Source: Streptomyces sennicomposti
Lineage (GTDB): Bacteria; Actinomycetota; Actinomycetes; Streptomycetales; Streptomycetaceae
Direction: 5' to 3'
Assembly (NCBI RefSeq): GCF_019890635.1
Contig: NZ_JAIOAB010000069.1
Span: 1 to 36,014 of the forward strand
DNA length: 36,014 nt
Positions within the stretch are counted from its first letter, which is position 1; each line of letters starts with the position of its first letter. Made by a program: the position numbers and the translations under genes. Under the pieces are notes generated by a model. It saw nothing but the letters and a program-made list of their open reading frames with translations. It did no database searches and was not told the origin of the DNA. This document shows, in pieces, positions 22,791-30,357 of the stretch.

Positions 22791-25463
22791 ATGTCCACGA
22801 CGGCTCTTCGTGACCGGCCCCGCCCCACGATCGTGCTCGTCGGCCACGGCATGGTCGGCCAGCGCTTCCTGGAGGCGCTCGCCGAGCGCGGCCTGACCGC
22901 CACGCACCGCGTGGTCGTGCTGTGCGAGGAGCCGCGCCCCGCCTACGACCGCGTCCAGCTCACCTCGTACTTCTCGGGCCGCACGCCCGACGAACTCTCG
23001 CTGACCGACGCCGGGTTCATCGCCGGGCACGGCATCGAGCTGCACGTCGGCGATCCGGCGGTCGCCGTGGACCGTACGGCGCGGACCGTCACCGCCCGCT
23101 CGGGCCTGACCGTCGGCTACGACGTGCTGGTGCTGGCCACCGGCTCGTACCCGTTCGTGCCGCCGGTGCCCGGCAAGGACGCCGAGGGCTGCTTCGTCTA
23201 CCGCACCATCGAGGACCTGCTCGCCATCGAGGCGTACGCGAAGGCGGGGGCGCGGACCGGCGCGGTGGTCGGCGGCGGGCTGCTCGGGCTGGAGGCGGCC
23301 GGCGCGCTGAAGGGGCTCGGACTGGCCACGCACATCGTGGAGTTCGCGCCGCGCCTGATGCCCGTGCAGGTCGACGAGGGCGGCGGCGCGGCGCTGCTGC
23401 GCACCATCGAGGAGATGGGGCTGACCGTGCACACCGGCACGGGCACCCAGGAGATCACCACCGGACCGGGCGGCGCGGTCACCGGCATGAAGCTGTCCGA
23501 CGGCTCCGAACTCGCCGCCGACATGGTGGTGTTCTCCGCCGGGGTCCGTCCGCGCGACCAACTGGCCCGCGCGTGCGGGCTCACCGTCGGCGAGCGCGGC
23601 GGGATCGTGGTGGACGCGCACTGCCGCACGGTCGCCGACCCGCGCGTCTTCGCGATCGGCGAGTGCGCGCAGGCGGTGGACGGCCGGGTGTACGGGCTGG
23701 TCGCGCCGGGTTACGAGCAGGCGGAGACGGCGGCGGCCGCGATCGCCGACGACGAGGCCTGCGCGCTGACGTTCACGGGCGCCGACCTGTCCACCAAGCT
23801 GAAGCTGCTCGGTGTGGACGTGGCCTCCTTCGGGGACGCGCACGGCACGGCCGGCGACTGCCTGGACGTGGTCTACTCCGACTCCCGCGCGGGCCTGTAC
23901 AAGAAGCTGGTCATCGGCCGGGACGGCACGCTGCGCGGCGGCATCCTGGTCGGCGACGCGGAGGCGTACGGCACGCTGCGCGCGTTCGCCGGCTCGGTGC
24001 CGCCGGTCGCCCCCGAGTCGCTGGTGCTGCCCGCGGGCGCGGGCGCCCCGGCCCGGCTCGGCCCCGCCGCCCTGCCGGACGAGGCGGTGATCTGCTCCTG
24101 CCACAACGTCACCAAGGGCACGGTCCGCGGCGCGGTCGCCGAGCACGGCTGCACGAGCGTGCCCGAGGTGAAGAAGTGCACCAAGGCCGGTACGGGCTGC
24201 GGCAGTTGCGTCAAGGTGCTGACCCAGCTGGTGGACGCCGAACTGGCGGCGGGCGGCATCGAGGTGGACCAGGGGCTGTGCGGCTGCTTCGCCCGCACCC
24301 GCGAGGAGCTGTACGAGATCGTCCTCGCCCTGCGCATCGCCTCCTACCGGGAACTGCTGGACCGCTACGGCCGCGAGGAGGCGCGCGGCGGCGAGGGCTG
24401 CGAGATCTGCAAGCCGGCCGTGGCCTCGGTCATCGCCTCGCTCGCCCCGGCGATCGGCGCGGACGGGTACGTACTGGCCGGTGAGCAGGCCGCGTTGCAG
24501 GACACCAACGACCACTTTTTGGCCAACCTCCAGAAGAACGGCTCCTATTCGGTGGTGCCGCGCATCCCCGGCGGCGAGATAGCGCCCGAGAAGCTGATCG
24601 TGATCGGCGAGATCGCCCGGGACTTCGGCCTCTACACGAAGATCACCGGCGGCCAGCGGATCGACATGTTCGGCGCGCGCGTGGAGCAACTGCCGTCCAT
24701 CTGGGCGCGGTTGGTGGACGCCGGGTTCGAGTCGGGGCACGCGTACGGCAAGTCGCTGCGGACCGTGAAGTCCTGTGTGGGGCAGACCTGGTGCCGCTAC
24801 GGCGTGCAGGACTCGGTGCGGATGGCGATCGACCTGGAGCTGCGCTACCGGGGGCTGCGCTCGCCGCACAAGCTGAAGTCGGCGGTGTCCGGGTGCGCCC
24901 GGGAGTGCGCGGAGGCGCAGTCGAAGGACTTCGGCGTGATCGCCACGGCCAACGGCTGGAACCTCTACGTCGGCGGCAACGGCGGCGCCACCCCGCGCCA
25001 CGCGGACCTGCTGGCGCAGGACCTGTCGGACGCCGAACTGGTGCGGCTGATCGACCGGTTCCTGATGTTCTACATCCGCACCGCCGACCGGCTGGAGCGC
25101 ACCAGCGTGTGGCTGGAGCGGCTGCCCGGCGGCCTGGACCATCTGCGGGACGTGGTGGTCCACGACTCGCTCGGCATCTGCGACGAGCTGGAGGCGTTGA
25201 TGGCCGCGCATGTGTCCCACTACCGCGACGAGTGGGCTCAGACGGTCAACGATCCGGAGAAGCTCGCCCGGTTCGTCTCCTTCGTCAACGCTCCCGACAC
25301 CCCCGACCCGGTCGTCGCCTTCGTCCCCGAGCGCGACCAGATGAAGCCCGATCTGCCGCTGCTGTCCATCGGCCTGCCGCCCCGCGCCCTCGCCGCCGCC
25401 GGCGCCGGCACGGTCGGGGACGGCGCGGCGGCCGACGTACCGGAAGGAAGCACCCCGCGATGA
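22791..25463 (+). CDS. nirB: Assimilatory nitrite reductase [NAD(P)H], large subunit
   Basis: An 890-residue enzyme that reduces nitrite to ammonia with NAD(P)H, FAD, [2Fe-2S], [4Fe-4S] and siroheme. Domains in order: FAD/NAD(P) oxidoreductase (about 10-300; IVLVGHGMVGQRFLE, AVVGGGLLGLEAAGALKGLG, VFAIGECAQ); a BFD-like [2Fe-2S] domain with Cys435, Cys437, Cys470 and Cys473; a second Cys-containing segment (GLCGCFARTREELYE to GEGCEICKPAV, about 495-550); a ferredoxin-like half-domain; and the siroheme/[4Fe-4S] domain with Cys662, Cys668, Cys702 and Cys706 (KSCVGQTWCRYG, SGCARECAEAQ). All ligands are present, so it should be active in the cytoplasm. GGAGG lies just before the ATG. Its stop overlaps nirD by four bases. 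Confidence 0.97.
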   Translation: MSTTALRDRPRPTIVLVGHGMVGQRFLEALAERGLTATHRVVVLCEEPRPAYDRVQLTSYFSGRTPDELSLTDAGFIAGHGIELHVGDPAVAVDRTARTVTARSGLTVGYDVLVLATGSYPFVPPVPGKDAEGCFVYRTIEDLLAIEAYAKAGARTGAVVGGGLLGLEAAGALKGLGLATHIVEFAPRLMPVQVDEGGGAALLRTIEEMGLTVHTGTGTQEITTGPGGAVTGMKLSDGSELAADMVVFSAGVRPRDQLARACGLTVGERGGIVVDAHCRTVADPRVFAIGECAQAVDGRVYGLVAPGYEQAETAAAAIADDEACALTFTGADLSTKLKLLGVDVASFGDAHGTAGDCLDVVYSDSRAGLYKKLVIGRDGTLRGGILVGDAEAYGTLRAFAGSVPPVAPESLVLPAGAGAPARLGPAALPDEAVICSCHNVTKGTVRGAVAEHGCTSVPEVKKCTKAGTGCGSCVKVLTQLVDAELAAGGIEVDQGLCGCFARTREELYEIVLALRIASYRELLDRYGREEARGGEGCEICKPAVASVIASLAPAIGADGYVLAGEQAALQDTNDHFLANLQKNGSYSVVPRIPGGEIAPEKLIVIGEIARDFGLYTKITGGQRIDMFGARVEQLPSIWARLVDAGFESGHAYGKSLRTVKSCVGQTWCRYGVQDSVRMAIDLELRYRGLRSPHKLKSAVSGCARECAEAQSKDFGVIATANGWNLYVGGNGGATPRHADLLAQDLSDAELVRLIDRFLMFYIRTADRLERTSVWLERLPGGLDHLRDVVVHDSLGICDELEALMAAHVSHYRDEWAQTVNDPEKLARFVSFVNAPDTPDPVVAFVPERDQMKPDLPLLSIGLPPRALAAAGAGTVGDGAAADVPEGSTPR

Positions 25464-25888
25464 CCCTGATCCCCGACACCCTGACCCCCGACGCCCTGAC
25501 CCCCGAGGCTCCCGAGACCGCCCCGGCTCCCGAAGTTCCCGGCCCGGCCTCCGGGGCCGCCGACCCGAAGGTCCAACTCCTCCTGCCCGAAGGCTGGTTC
25601 CCTCTCTGTGACCTGAGCGCGCTGCTGCCCGGCCGGGGGGTCGCCGCCCTGCTGCCGGACGGCCGGCAGGCGGCCCTGTTCCGGGACCGCTCCGGCCGGC
25701 TGTACGCCATCGACAACCGCGACCCGTTCACCGGCGCGGCGGTCCTCTCCCGCGGCCTGACCGGCGCCGACCGGGGCCGCCCGTACGTCGCCTCACCCCT
25801 GCTCAAGCAGCGCTTCGACCTGACCTCGGGGCAGTGCCTGGACGACGAGACGGTACGGGTGGCGGCGTACGAGGTACGGGCGCAGTAG
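25460..25888 (+). CDS. nirD: Nitrite reductase small subunit
   Basis: A 142-residue Rieske-fold protein. A Pro/Thr-rich N-terminal extension of about 35 residues contains a repeated LTPDALTPEAP-like motif. The core runs from VQLLLPEGWFPLCDLSALLPGRGVAALLPDG to LYAIDNRDPFTGAAVLSRG and PYVASPLLKQRFDLTSGQCLDD. The Cys-His pairs that hold a Rieske cluster are absent (NRDPF replaces CPHxG), as is normal for NirD. It pairs with NirB. The ATG at 25460 overlaps the nirB stop (ATGA), and GGAAGGA lies 10 nt upstream, so the two subunits are co-translated. Confidence 0.94.
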   Translation: MTLIPDTLTPDALTPEAPETAPAPEVPGPASGAADPKVQLLLPEGWFPLCDLSALLPGRGVAALLPDGRQAALFRDRSGRLYAIDNRDPFTGAAVLSRGLTGADRGRPYVASPLLKQRFDLTSGQCLDDETVRVAAYEVRAQ

Positions 25889-25889
25889 C

Positions 25890-25995
25890 GGAGGCCGTAC
25901 CGGGAACGGCGGCCGTACCGGTAGCGGAGGCCGCACAGGTAGGGCCGGGAGGCCGCACAGGTAGGGCCGGGAGGCCGCACCGGTAGCGGAGGCAG
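25890..25995. repeat. Tandem repeats downstream of nirD
   Basis: The unit GGAGGCCGCACAGGTAGGGCC is present twice (about 25928 and 25950, period 22), flanked by related GTAGCGGAGGCCGTACCGG units. The region fills most of the gap between nirD and the tetR operator. It resembles the short GTACGG-type arrays at other gene ends in this window and could form imperfect hairpins. Confidence 0.65.
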
Positions 25996-26023
25996 GGCGG
26001 CCGCGCTCCCGACAGGACCGATC

Positions 26024-26039
26024 TTGACCGATCGTTCCA
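26024..26039. promoter_or_regulatory. Candidate TetR operator upstream of the tetR gene
   Basis: TTGACCGATCGTTCCA is an imperfect palindrome centred on CGATCG, 21 bp before the regulator's ATG. Its reverse complement matches TGGAACGAACGGTCAA upstream of the following SDR gene at 15 of 16 positions. TTGACC could also be part of the -35 element. Confidence 0.7.
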
Positions 26040-26060
26040 GACGGACCTAGGCTGCGCGTC

Positions 26061-26645
26061 ATGGCCAGGACCAAGGAGTTCGACCCCGACGCGGCGCTGC
26101 AGGCGGCCCTGGAGCTGTTCTGGCGGCGCGGTTACGAGGCGACGTCGATGGCCGACCTCGTCGAGCACCTCGGGATCGGCCGGGCCAGCCTGTACGCCAC
26201 GTTCGGCAACAAGCACGAGCTGTACCTGAAGGCGCTGGACCGCTACGAGCGGGCGGGCATGGCGCGGATCGTGCGCGAGCTGTCGCAGCCCGGCCCCGCC
26301 CTGCCGGCCGTCCGCGCGGTCGTGCGCCGCTACGCCGCCGAGGCCACCCACGCCGAACTGCGCCTGAACGGCTGCATGGTGACCAACACGGCGGCCGAGC
26401 TGGCGCCGCACGACCCGGCCGCCGCGCGGTACGTCGAGCGCAACTGGGACCACCTGGAAACCTTGCTGCACTCGGCCCTGGTCCGCGCCCAGGCCCAGGG
26501 CGAACTGCCCGCCGGGCGCGACCCGCTGGCCCTGGCCCGCACCCTGCTGGTGCTGCTGCAGGGCGTACGGGTCGTCGGCAAGGCGACGGCGGACCCGGTC
26601 CGTGTGCGGGACGCGGTGGAGCAGGCACTGGCGCTACTGGACTGA
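26061..26645 (+). CDS. TetR-family transcriptional repressor
   Basis: A 194-residue regulator. The N-terminal helix-turn-helix reads FDPDAALQAALELFWRRGYEATSMADLVEHLGIGRASLYATFGNKHELYLKALDRY (about residues 7-62), a textbook TetR domain. The C-terminal ligand domain (about 75-190) has NGCMVTNTAAELAPHDP, as in TetR_C regulators near short-chain dehydrogenases. The ATG at 26061 follows the operator by only 21 bp with no strong ribosome site, so the transcript may be leaderless or very short. A second copy of the operator before the next gene, an SDR, makes that gene its likely target. The inducer is unknown. Confidence 0.92.
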   Translation: MARTKEFDPDAALQAALELFWRRGYEATSMADLVEHLGIGRASLYATFGNKHELYLKALDRYERAGMARIVRELSQPGPALPAVRAVVRRYAAEATHAELRLNGCMVTNTAAELAPHDPAAARYVERNWDHLETLLHSALVRAQAQGELPAGRDPLALARTLLVLLQGVRVVGKATADPVRVRDAVEQALALLD

Positions 26646-26649
26646 GCGA

Positions 26650-26681
26650 GCGCGCCCCGACCGGTGGGCGCGCTTCTTTTT
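26650..26681 (+). terminator. Rho-independent terminator of tetR
   Basis: GCGCGCCC (26650-26657) pairs with GGGCGCGC (26666-26673) around an 8-nt loop, then TTCTTTTT. It begins 5 bp after the tetR stop, so the SDR gene has its own promoter. Confidence 0.85.
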
Positions 26682-26691
26682 CCCTCGATAA

Positions 26692-26707
26692 TGGAACGAA
26701 CGGTCAA
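26692..26707. promoter_or_regulatory. Candidate TetR operator upstream of the SDR gene
   Basis: TGGAACGAACGGTCAA differs at one position from the reverse complement of the site before tetR. It follows GATAAT (26687-26692), a good -10 sequence, so bound repressor would block the promoter or transcript start. Confidence 0.7.
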
Positions 26708-26755
26708 GATGAAGTGACCGGTCCCGATGAGACCGGCCAGGACAAGGGGAGAGTC

Positions 26756-27556
26756 ATGACCACCGCTTCAGGCACCACCGCCGGCATCCCGGCCGCACGC
26801 GCCTGTTTCACCGGCCGCACCGCCCTCGTCTCCGGGGCCGGTTCCGGCATCGGCCGCGCGGTGGCGCTCGCCCTCGCCGCCGAGGGCGCCCAGGTGGTGG
26901 TCGCCGGCCGCCGCCGGGAGCCGCTGGAGGAGACGGTCGCGCTGATCGAGGAGCGGGGCGGCACGGCGCTCGCGGCGCCCGCCGACGTGTCCCGCGCCGC
27001 CGACGCCGAGGCGCTGGCCGCGGCCGCGGTGGACCGCTTCGGCTCGCTGGACGTGGCGGTCAACAACGCCGGGATCTTCCGGGGCGGGACCCTGGCCGAC
27101 CTGCCGGAGGAGGACTGGCACAGCCAGCTCGCCGTGAACGTCACCGGCGTCTTCCTGGCCCTCCAGGCGCAGGTGCGGCGGATGCGGACCCAGCCGTCCG
27201 GCGGCGCGATCGTCAACGTCTCCTCCAACTTCGGCCTGCACACCGCCTCGCCCGGGGCCGCCGCGTACGCCGCGACGAAGGCGGCGGTGACCGCGCTCAG
27301 CCGCGGCGCGGCCCTGGACCACATCCGTGACGGCGTCCGCATCAACGTGGTGAGCCCCGGCGCGACCGCCACGGGGATGTCGCTGCGGCCGGGCGAGTCG
27401 GAGGCGGACCGCACCGAGCGCGCCCGGGCCACGCTCCCCCTCGGCCGTATCTCGGCCACCGAGGAGGTCGCCGCCGCGATCCTGTACCTGGCCTCGGACG
27501 AGGCGGCCTCCCTGGTCGGCACGGACCTGGTGATCGACAGCGGCGCGTCGCTCTGA
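26756..27556 (+). CDS. Short-chain dehydrogenase/reductase (SDR)
   Basis: A 266-residue classical SDR. The cofactor motif is SGAGSGIGRA (residues 26-35). NNAG is at 103-106, the active site has Ser156/157 and Tyr171-x-x-x-Lys175 (YAATK), and RINVVSPGATATGM is the usual PG-motif region. Arg51-53 after the second strand (VVVAGRRR) suggests NADP(H). SDRs oxidise or reduce alcohols and ketones; the substrate is unknown. The start at 26756 is supported by AGGGGAGA 7 nt upstream; an ATG at 26714 lies inside the promoter region and is rejected. The gene shares an operator motif with the preceding TetR gene, so it is probably the repressor's target. Confidence 0.93.
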   Translation: MTTASGTTAGIPAARACFTGRTALVSGAGSGIGRAVALALAAEGAQVVVAGRRREPLEETVALIEERGGTALAAPADVSRAADAEALAAAAVDRFGSLDVAVNNAGIFRGGTLADLPEEDWHSQLAVNVTGVFLALQAQVRRMRTQPSGGAIVNVSSNFGLHTASPGAAAYAATKAAVTALSRGAALDHIRDGVRINVVSPGATATGMSLRPGESEADRTERARATLPLGRISATEEVAAAILYLASDEAASLVGTDLVIDSGASL

Positions 27557-27655
27557 GTCCGGCCCGGCCGCCCCGCCCCGACCCGGGGCGGCCATTGTGG
27601 TGATTTGTCCGGCGGGTCGGTGTCGCGTTGTGCGGCGGCGGTTACCCACAGTGGT

Positions 27656-28378
27656 ATGACCACTGCGCGACGTCTTCCGCCCCTGTGTTCGATCGCCGCG
27701 ATCTGCGCCCTGGGCGGTTCCGCTCTCCTGATGACTGGCTGTTCGAGCACCTCGACCGGGTCGAGTGTGGCCGAGGCGGCAGCGGCCAGTCCCACCTCCA
27801 CCGCCTCGCCCTCCCCCCACCAGTCGCTGACCCAGGACCAGACCCAGCGCCGGGACCTGCTCTCCAAGACGAAGGTCACCTGGGACCAGGCGGCCGGCAC
27901 CGCCGTCAAGGAGGTCTCCGGCGGCAAGCTGATCGCCATCGAGCTCAAGGGCGTCTCCGGCAAGGCGAAGTCCTCGCCGACGGGCACGCCCAGCGTGGCC
28001 ACCCCGAACCCGGCTCCCGCCGCGGGCGCCCCGGAGTGGCAGACCAAGGTCGCCACCGCCGACGGCACGGTCCACTGGGTCGAGGTCGACGCGGCCACCG
28101 GCAAGGTGTTCCGCAGCCAGACCGAACCGGACCAGGACGCCGACGACCGCAAGAAGATCGCCGACCGGCTGCGCAAGGCCACCCAGACCCCGGCCCAGGC
28201 GGCCAAGGTCGCCACCGACAAGACCAAGGGCAAGGTGACCGCCGTCGACCTCGACGAGAAGGACGACAAGCCGGTCTGGTCCGTCGACGTCGTCTCCACC
28301 GACAACTGGACCAAGACGACGTACGACATCGACGCGGCCAAGGGCACGGTCGTCCGCGAACACACCGACAACGACTGA
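27656..28378 (+). CDS. Secreted PepSY-domain lipoprotein
   Basis: A 240-residue lipoprotein. The signal peptide ends in the lipobox LMTGC with Cys29 as the acylation site. A Ser/Thr/Pro linker (30-55) leads into two PepSY domains at about 70-160 (TWDQAAGTAVKEVSGGKLIAIELKG, then WQTKVATADGTVHWVEVDAATGKV) and about 185-236 (TPAQAAKVATDKTKGKVTAVDLDEKDDKPVWSVDVVS, then TYDIDAAKGTVV). An insert rich in Thr/Pro/Ala (about 105-122) splits the first. PepSY domains often inhibit proteases or sense at the cell surface; the role here is unknown. The start ATG at 27656 gives a proper signal peptide; an upstream ATG at 27605 is less likely. Confidence 0.92.
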   Translation: MTTARRLPPLCSIAAICALGGSALLMTGCSSTSTGSSVAEAAAASPTSTASPSPHQSLTQDQTQRRDLLSKTKVTWDQAAGTAVKEVSGGKLIAIELKGVSGKAKSSPTGTPSVATPNPAPAAGAPEWQTKVATADGTVHWVEVDAATGKVFRSQTEPDQDADDRKKIADRLRKATQTPAQAAKVATDKTKGKVTAVDLDEKDDKPVWSVDVVSTDNWTKTTYDIDAAKGTVVREHTDND

Positions 28379-28397
28379 TCCCCCGCCCACCTGAAAG

Positions 28398-28424
28398 AGG
28401 CGGCACCCCCACAGGGTGCCGCCT
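28398..28424 (+). terminator. Terminator hairpin after the lipoprotein gene
   Basis: AGGCGGCACCC (28398-28408) pairs perfectly with GGGTGCCGCCT (28414-28424), followed by TTTC and preceded by GAAAG, so it can work on both strands. It lies between the convergent lipoprotein and radical SAM genes. Its sequence resembles the hairpin at 32291-32328. Confidence 0.8.
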
Positions 28425-28468
28425 TTCGGCGCCGCCGTCCGGCCTTGTCGTGGCCGCCGGCCCGCTGT

Positions 28469-29572
28469 TCAGCGCATCGCGGACGCGGACGCGTACAAGG
28501 CGGTGAGCCGAGCCGTCTCCTCCTCGCGGAAGGTGCGGACTTCGGCGCAACGCCGGCTCATCACGAACTCGCCCAGCGTCAGGCACAGATCCATGCGCTG
28601 GATGCAGACGCCGATCATGAAAGGGCCGTTTCGCGCCCGGTACATGCGCACGCCGTAGTACCCCTCCTGGCAGTCCCGTTCCTCGTCGAACCGGCACCCT
28701 GCGCAGGTGTCCGGCAGCCGGACGGGCCGGATGCTCTTCGCATAGAGGGTGCGGCCGTCGGGGAGCCGGTAGCGGATGCGCTGATCCGATGCCCCGGCGG
28801 TGACGATACGGCGGACCGGAACCGCTCCGAGGCGGTCCACCACCTCTCGCATCGCAGCGAGGGACGTCCCGTCGTCCTCGAGGTTCACGAGCATGCGTAC
28901 GGTGACGGCCCGCCCGTGTTCCTCGATGACGCGGAGCACCCGGGCCACATGGTCGTGATCCGGGATCACGATGTTCGCCGAAACCTTCACGCCATGTCTG
29001 GAGGCGCTGTCGATCGTGGCGGCGAGGGCGTCCAGCTTCCGCTGCGCCAGTTTCGAGGAGGCGAGGCGCGGAGCCTGGACGGCGGCGAGTTCCTCGGGCG
29101 TCGTACCGAAGACGGACAGGTTGATCCGGTCGAGTCCGGCCGCCGCGCACTCGGGCAGAACGGCGGCTCCGTTCTCGCCGTTGCTGGTGAGCCCGACCGT
29201 CAAGCCGATCCGGCGGGCGATGCGGACGAGCTGCGGCAGCTCCGGGTGCAAGGTGGGTTCGCCGCCCGTGAAGTGCACCTCGGTCGTCGGGAGGCTGCCG
29301 CGCACTGCCGCGAGGGCGAGCGCGAAGTCCTCGTCGGCGCTGATCCGCTCCGGCAGGAACCCGGCGCCGTTCGTCGCGAGGTAGATCGAGACCCGGCCGG
29401 AGCGCCCGGGTGCCCCGGTGAACTGCCCGGCCGGGCGGCCGATGTTGTCCGTCGTGACCGGGGTGCCTTCGTTGTGGCAGAAGGTGCACGCCAGGCCGCA
29501 CGCATCGATGATCTTGACGCGTAGTGTTCGGTCCTGCACCACCGTGACCGGTAATGCGTTCGGTTCGGTCAT
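28469..29572 (-). CDS. MoaA-like radical SAM protein with a Cys-rich C-terminus
   Basis: A 367-residue radical SAM enzyme. The [4Fe-4S] motif is Cys25-x3-Cys29-x2-Cys32 (DACGLACTFCHNEG). GGEP at 103-106 (VHFTGGEPTLHPEL) binds SAM, and GLTSNGENG and LDRINLSVFG follow in the MoaA order. The C-terminal part (about 285-345) has Cys290, Cys293, Cys301, Cys323, Cys330 and Cys342 and could hold an auxiliary cluster. It is not MoaA itself: no moa genes are near and the C-terminal pattern differs. Codon 7 is TTA (29552-29554), which predicts dependence on the bldA tRNA. ATG 29572 follows AGGAGG. It lies 55 bp after the CYTH gene on the same strand. The substrate is unknown. Confidence 0.88.
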   Translation of the reverse strand: MTEPNALPVTVVQDRTLRVKIIDACGLACTFCHNEGTPVTTDNIGRPAGQFTGAPGRSGRVSIYLATNGAGFLPERISADEDFALALAAVRGSLPTTEVHFTGGEPTLHPELPQLVRIARRIGLTVGLTSNGENGAAVLPECAAAGLDRINLSVFGTTPEELAAVQAPRLASSKLAQRKLDALAATIDSASRHGVKVSANIVIPDHDHVARVLRVIEEHGRAVTVRMLVNLEDDGTSLAAMREVVDRLGAVPVRRIVTAGASDQRIRYRLPDGRTLYAKSIRPVRLPDTCAGCRFDEERDCQEGYYGVRMYRARNGPFMIGVCIQRMDLCLTLGEFVMSRRCAEVRTFREEETARLTALYASASAMR

Positions 29573-29627
29573 AGCCGCCTCCTGGCCGGCGGAGTCCGGG
29601 GACTCCGCCGACGGGTCGCAAAGAGGT

Positions 29628-30164
29628 TCAGGTGAAACGGAGTTCGCCGATCGAGTCGAGATCGATCCCGTAGCGGGCGAACACCTTCGTCGTGTTCTCG
29701 CTGGTCAGGTCGGACCGCGTGATGGAGAGACGGTCAGCGGCCTCCCATACCTGTTCCTCGGTGTCGCCCTCGATCTCCAGGTAGGGCGGAATGCCGGGCC
29801 ATGCGTCGATCTCCAGCCGCACGCCGTCGAGCAGCCAGGACGAACGCCGGTTCTCCTGGTAACCACGGGGCGTGAGTCCCATGAGCCCGAGCAGCGCGTG
29901 AGCGTCCTCGAACGAACCGACCGTCGTCTCGGTCTCCCGGGTGCCGTCGATCTCGTCCGAGCTGATCGTCTTGACGCACAGCGTCACCGCGTCGCCGGAA
30001 TCCCGCAGGCGTACCCAACGCCCTTCCACCGGGGGGACGGTGTCGTAGACGTAGCGGCGCATCAGCCGTTCGCCCTGGAAGCTGCCGCCCGCCGCCTTGA
30101 TCCGCTCGGCCATGGCATCCGGATCGATCCCCAGCGCCTTCGCCTCGTACTCGATGGTGTGCAT
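29628..30164 (-). CDS. CYTH-domain protein (class IV adenylate cyclase/CyaB type)
   Basis: A 178-residue CYTH-fold protein. The signature ExExK appears at the N-terminus as IEYEAKAL. Inside the tunnel fold are RYVYDT, WVRLRDSGDAVTLCVK, TRETETTVGSFEDAHALL, YQENRRSSWLLDGVRLEIDAWPGIPPYLEIEG and EEQVWEAADRL, so the charged residues that bind triphosphate and divalent metal are kept. Family members include class IV adenylate cyclases, thiamine triphosphatases and inorganic triphosphatases; which activity applies here cannot be told. Length matches CyaB. ATG 30164 has AGGAGA 6 nt upstream. It is the first gene of a two-gene operon with the radical SAM gene, divergent from the XRE regulator across 193 bp. 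Confidence 0.88.
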   Translation of the reverse strand: MHTIEYEAKALGIDPDAMAERIKAAGGSFQGERLMRRYVYDTVPPVEGRWVRLRDSGDAVTLCVKTISSDEIDGTRETETTVGSFEDAHALLGLMGLTPRGYQENRRSSWLLDGVRLEIDAWPGIPPYLEIEGDTEEQVWEAADRLSITRSDLTSENTTKVFARYGIDLDSIGELRFT

Positions 30165-30357
30165 GTGTCTCCTGTTCGGGCCGGGGTTTCGGGCATCAGA
30201 GCATGAGCCTGCCGCCAAGTGCTCAGGCGAGCCTCCATTCCACCGCGAGGAGTGGCGTTCCGGACGGCGTCGAGGCGGACGTTCAGGCGGACGTTTTCGC
30301 CGGCGGCCGCCGCGCACTCGTTACGGTGGGGACGTCGTCAGCGGTGGGGAGAAGCTC

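Noticed and set aside
22533..25220. 895-codon minus-strand open frame opposite nirB
   Set aside because: It is antisense to a gene with every NirB motif; long antisense frames arise from GC-rich codon bias. It has no ribosome site or recognisable domain.
28381..30357. RiPP precursor peptide for the radical SAM enzyme
   Set aside because: The 55-bp and 193-bp gaps hold no short frame with a ribosome site and Cys- or core-like sequence. A precursor elsewhere in the genome cannot be excluded.
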